A stretch of 6,593 bases of DNA from Magnetovibrio sp. (GTDB lineage Bacteria; Pseudomonadota; Alphaproteobacteria; Rhodospirillales; Magnetovibrionaceae), in assembly GCA_016763255.1 (NCBI GenBank), contig JAESUA010000132.1:1-6593 (forward strand), read 5' to 3'. The number at the start of each line of letters is the position of its first letter. Position 1 is the first letter of the stretch. This document shows positions 6,331-6,593 of the stretch, in pieces. The translations under genes and the position numbers were made by a program. The notes below the pieces were generated by a model. The model saw only the letters and a list, made by a program, of their open reading frames with translations, was not told the DNA's origin and ran no database searches.

Positions 6331-6549
6331 ATGGCCTTGGGCAACACTCAAGAACGCACCGAACTGGTATTGCTACTTACACGAACATATCAAGTCCAAG
6401 CCTTCGCCGATTTTTTCCGACGCCTGGCCGACGAGCGATCTTACAAATCTGCCATGGCCTCACAGCGGGCCTTTGAAATTTTGAAGAAATGGGCCCGAAC
6501 GCGATCAGCCACTGGTCCGCGTTTTTTTTGCAACGCGCTCAGCAGCTGA
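6331..6549 (+). CDS. Uncertain small hypothetical protein or gene remnant
   Basis: A 72-codon frame from ATG 6331 (TTG 6322 and GTG 6325 are alternatives) has codon choice much like the neighbouring genes, with many third-position C or G. The predicted peptide is basic and helical, with QAFADFFRRLADERS and AFEILKKWARTRS. I do not recognise a family; the pattern of aromatic and basic residues is only loosely like small toxin-type proteins, too weak to claim. Against a real gene: no ribosome binding site precedes any start, and a strong terminator lies within the last third, its T-run encoding Phe-Phe. It could be a small gene, a decayed fragment, or chance within a small-RNA transcript. Confidence 0.25.
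   Translation: MALGNTQERTELVLLLTRTYQVQAFADFFRRLADERSYKSAMASQRAFEILKKWARTRSATGPRFFCNALSS
6498..6529 (+). terminator. Rho-independent terminator, plus strand
   Basis: The stem pairs AACGCG (6498-6503) with CGCGTT (6518-6523) and ATCAG (6504-6508) with CTGGT (6512-6516). It has one bulged C, one G-U pair and a 3-nt loop, and is followed by eight T (6522-6529), the first two of which also pair in the stem. It falls inside the 72-codon frame. An overlapping alternative pairing exists: GATCAGC 6503-6509 with GCTGATC 6545-6551. Confidence 0.75.
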
Positions 6550-6593
6550 TCCCCCTTCTACCTAACTTAATGCGCTTTGACGGCGACGCCGAC
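6530..6593. other. Right edge, too short to assign
   Basis: An 11-bp palindrome with a one-base centre (TCAGC-A-GCTGA, 6539-6549) lies just past the terminator. At the edge, either a minus-strand gene ends with TAA at 6567-6569 (eight GC3-rich codons visible), or a plus-strand gene starts at ATG 6570 without a ribosome binding site. Neither can be decided from this window. Confidence 0.2.

Noticed and set aside
5513..6593. tRNA, CRISPR array or insertion sequence in the gene-poor right part
   Set aside because: No T-loop-like sequence, no regularly spaced repeats and no transposase-like frame or long terminal inverted repeats were seen on either strand.

Overview
The window looks like chromosomal DNA of a free-living alphaproteobacterium, possibly of the Rhodospirillales type. 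This is an inference from the AapJ-like binding protein, the hybrid kinase with an SHDLRQP H-box, and moderately GC-rich coding DNA. Only four protein genes are well supported: a partial ATP-dependent 5-oxoprolinase, an orphan amino-acid-type periplasmic binding protein, a membrane hybrid histidine kinase, and a LuxR/NarL-type response regulator. I see no tRNA, rRNA, CRISPR array or insertion sequence.

Layout. Positions 1-1164 (minus) hold the first 388 codons of 5-oxoprolinase, cut by the window edge. Positions 1165-1236 hold its short upstream region, with a possible promoter and a 15-bp palindrome, followed by a strong terminator (1231-1260) that ends the next minus-strand gene. Positions 1280-2323 (minus) encode a secreted AapJ-like binding protein with no ABC permease or ATPase gene beside it. 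A 66-bp divergent gap separates it from a TorS-like hybrid kinase on the plus strand (about 2451-4856). The response regulator (4874-5512, minus) converges on the kinase with 17 bp between the stop codons and has a good sigma-70-like promoter at 5557-5584.

The last ~1.08 kb (5513-6593) is in places much more AT-rich and has no convincing conserved protein gene. It contains three plus-strand intrinsic terminators, ending near 5814, 6118 and 6529, each followed by 7-8 T. This suggests a run of short plus-strand transcripts, meaning small RNAs or very small genes. A 72-codon reading frame at 6331-6549 has coding-like codon choice but crosses the third terminator.

Working model (inference). The binding protein captures an amino-acid-like ligand in the periplasm and presents it to the large helical sensor domain of the kinase, as TorT does for TorS. 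The kinase then signals to the NarL-type regulator. The nearby 5-oxoprolinase, which makes glutamate from 5-oxoproline, hints at a ligand related to glutamate or pyroglutamate, but a terminator separates the two genes and the link is unproven.
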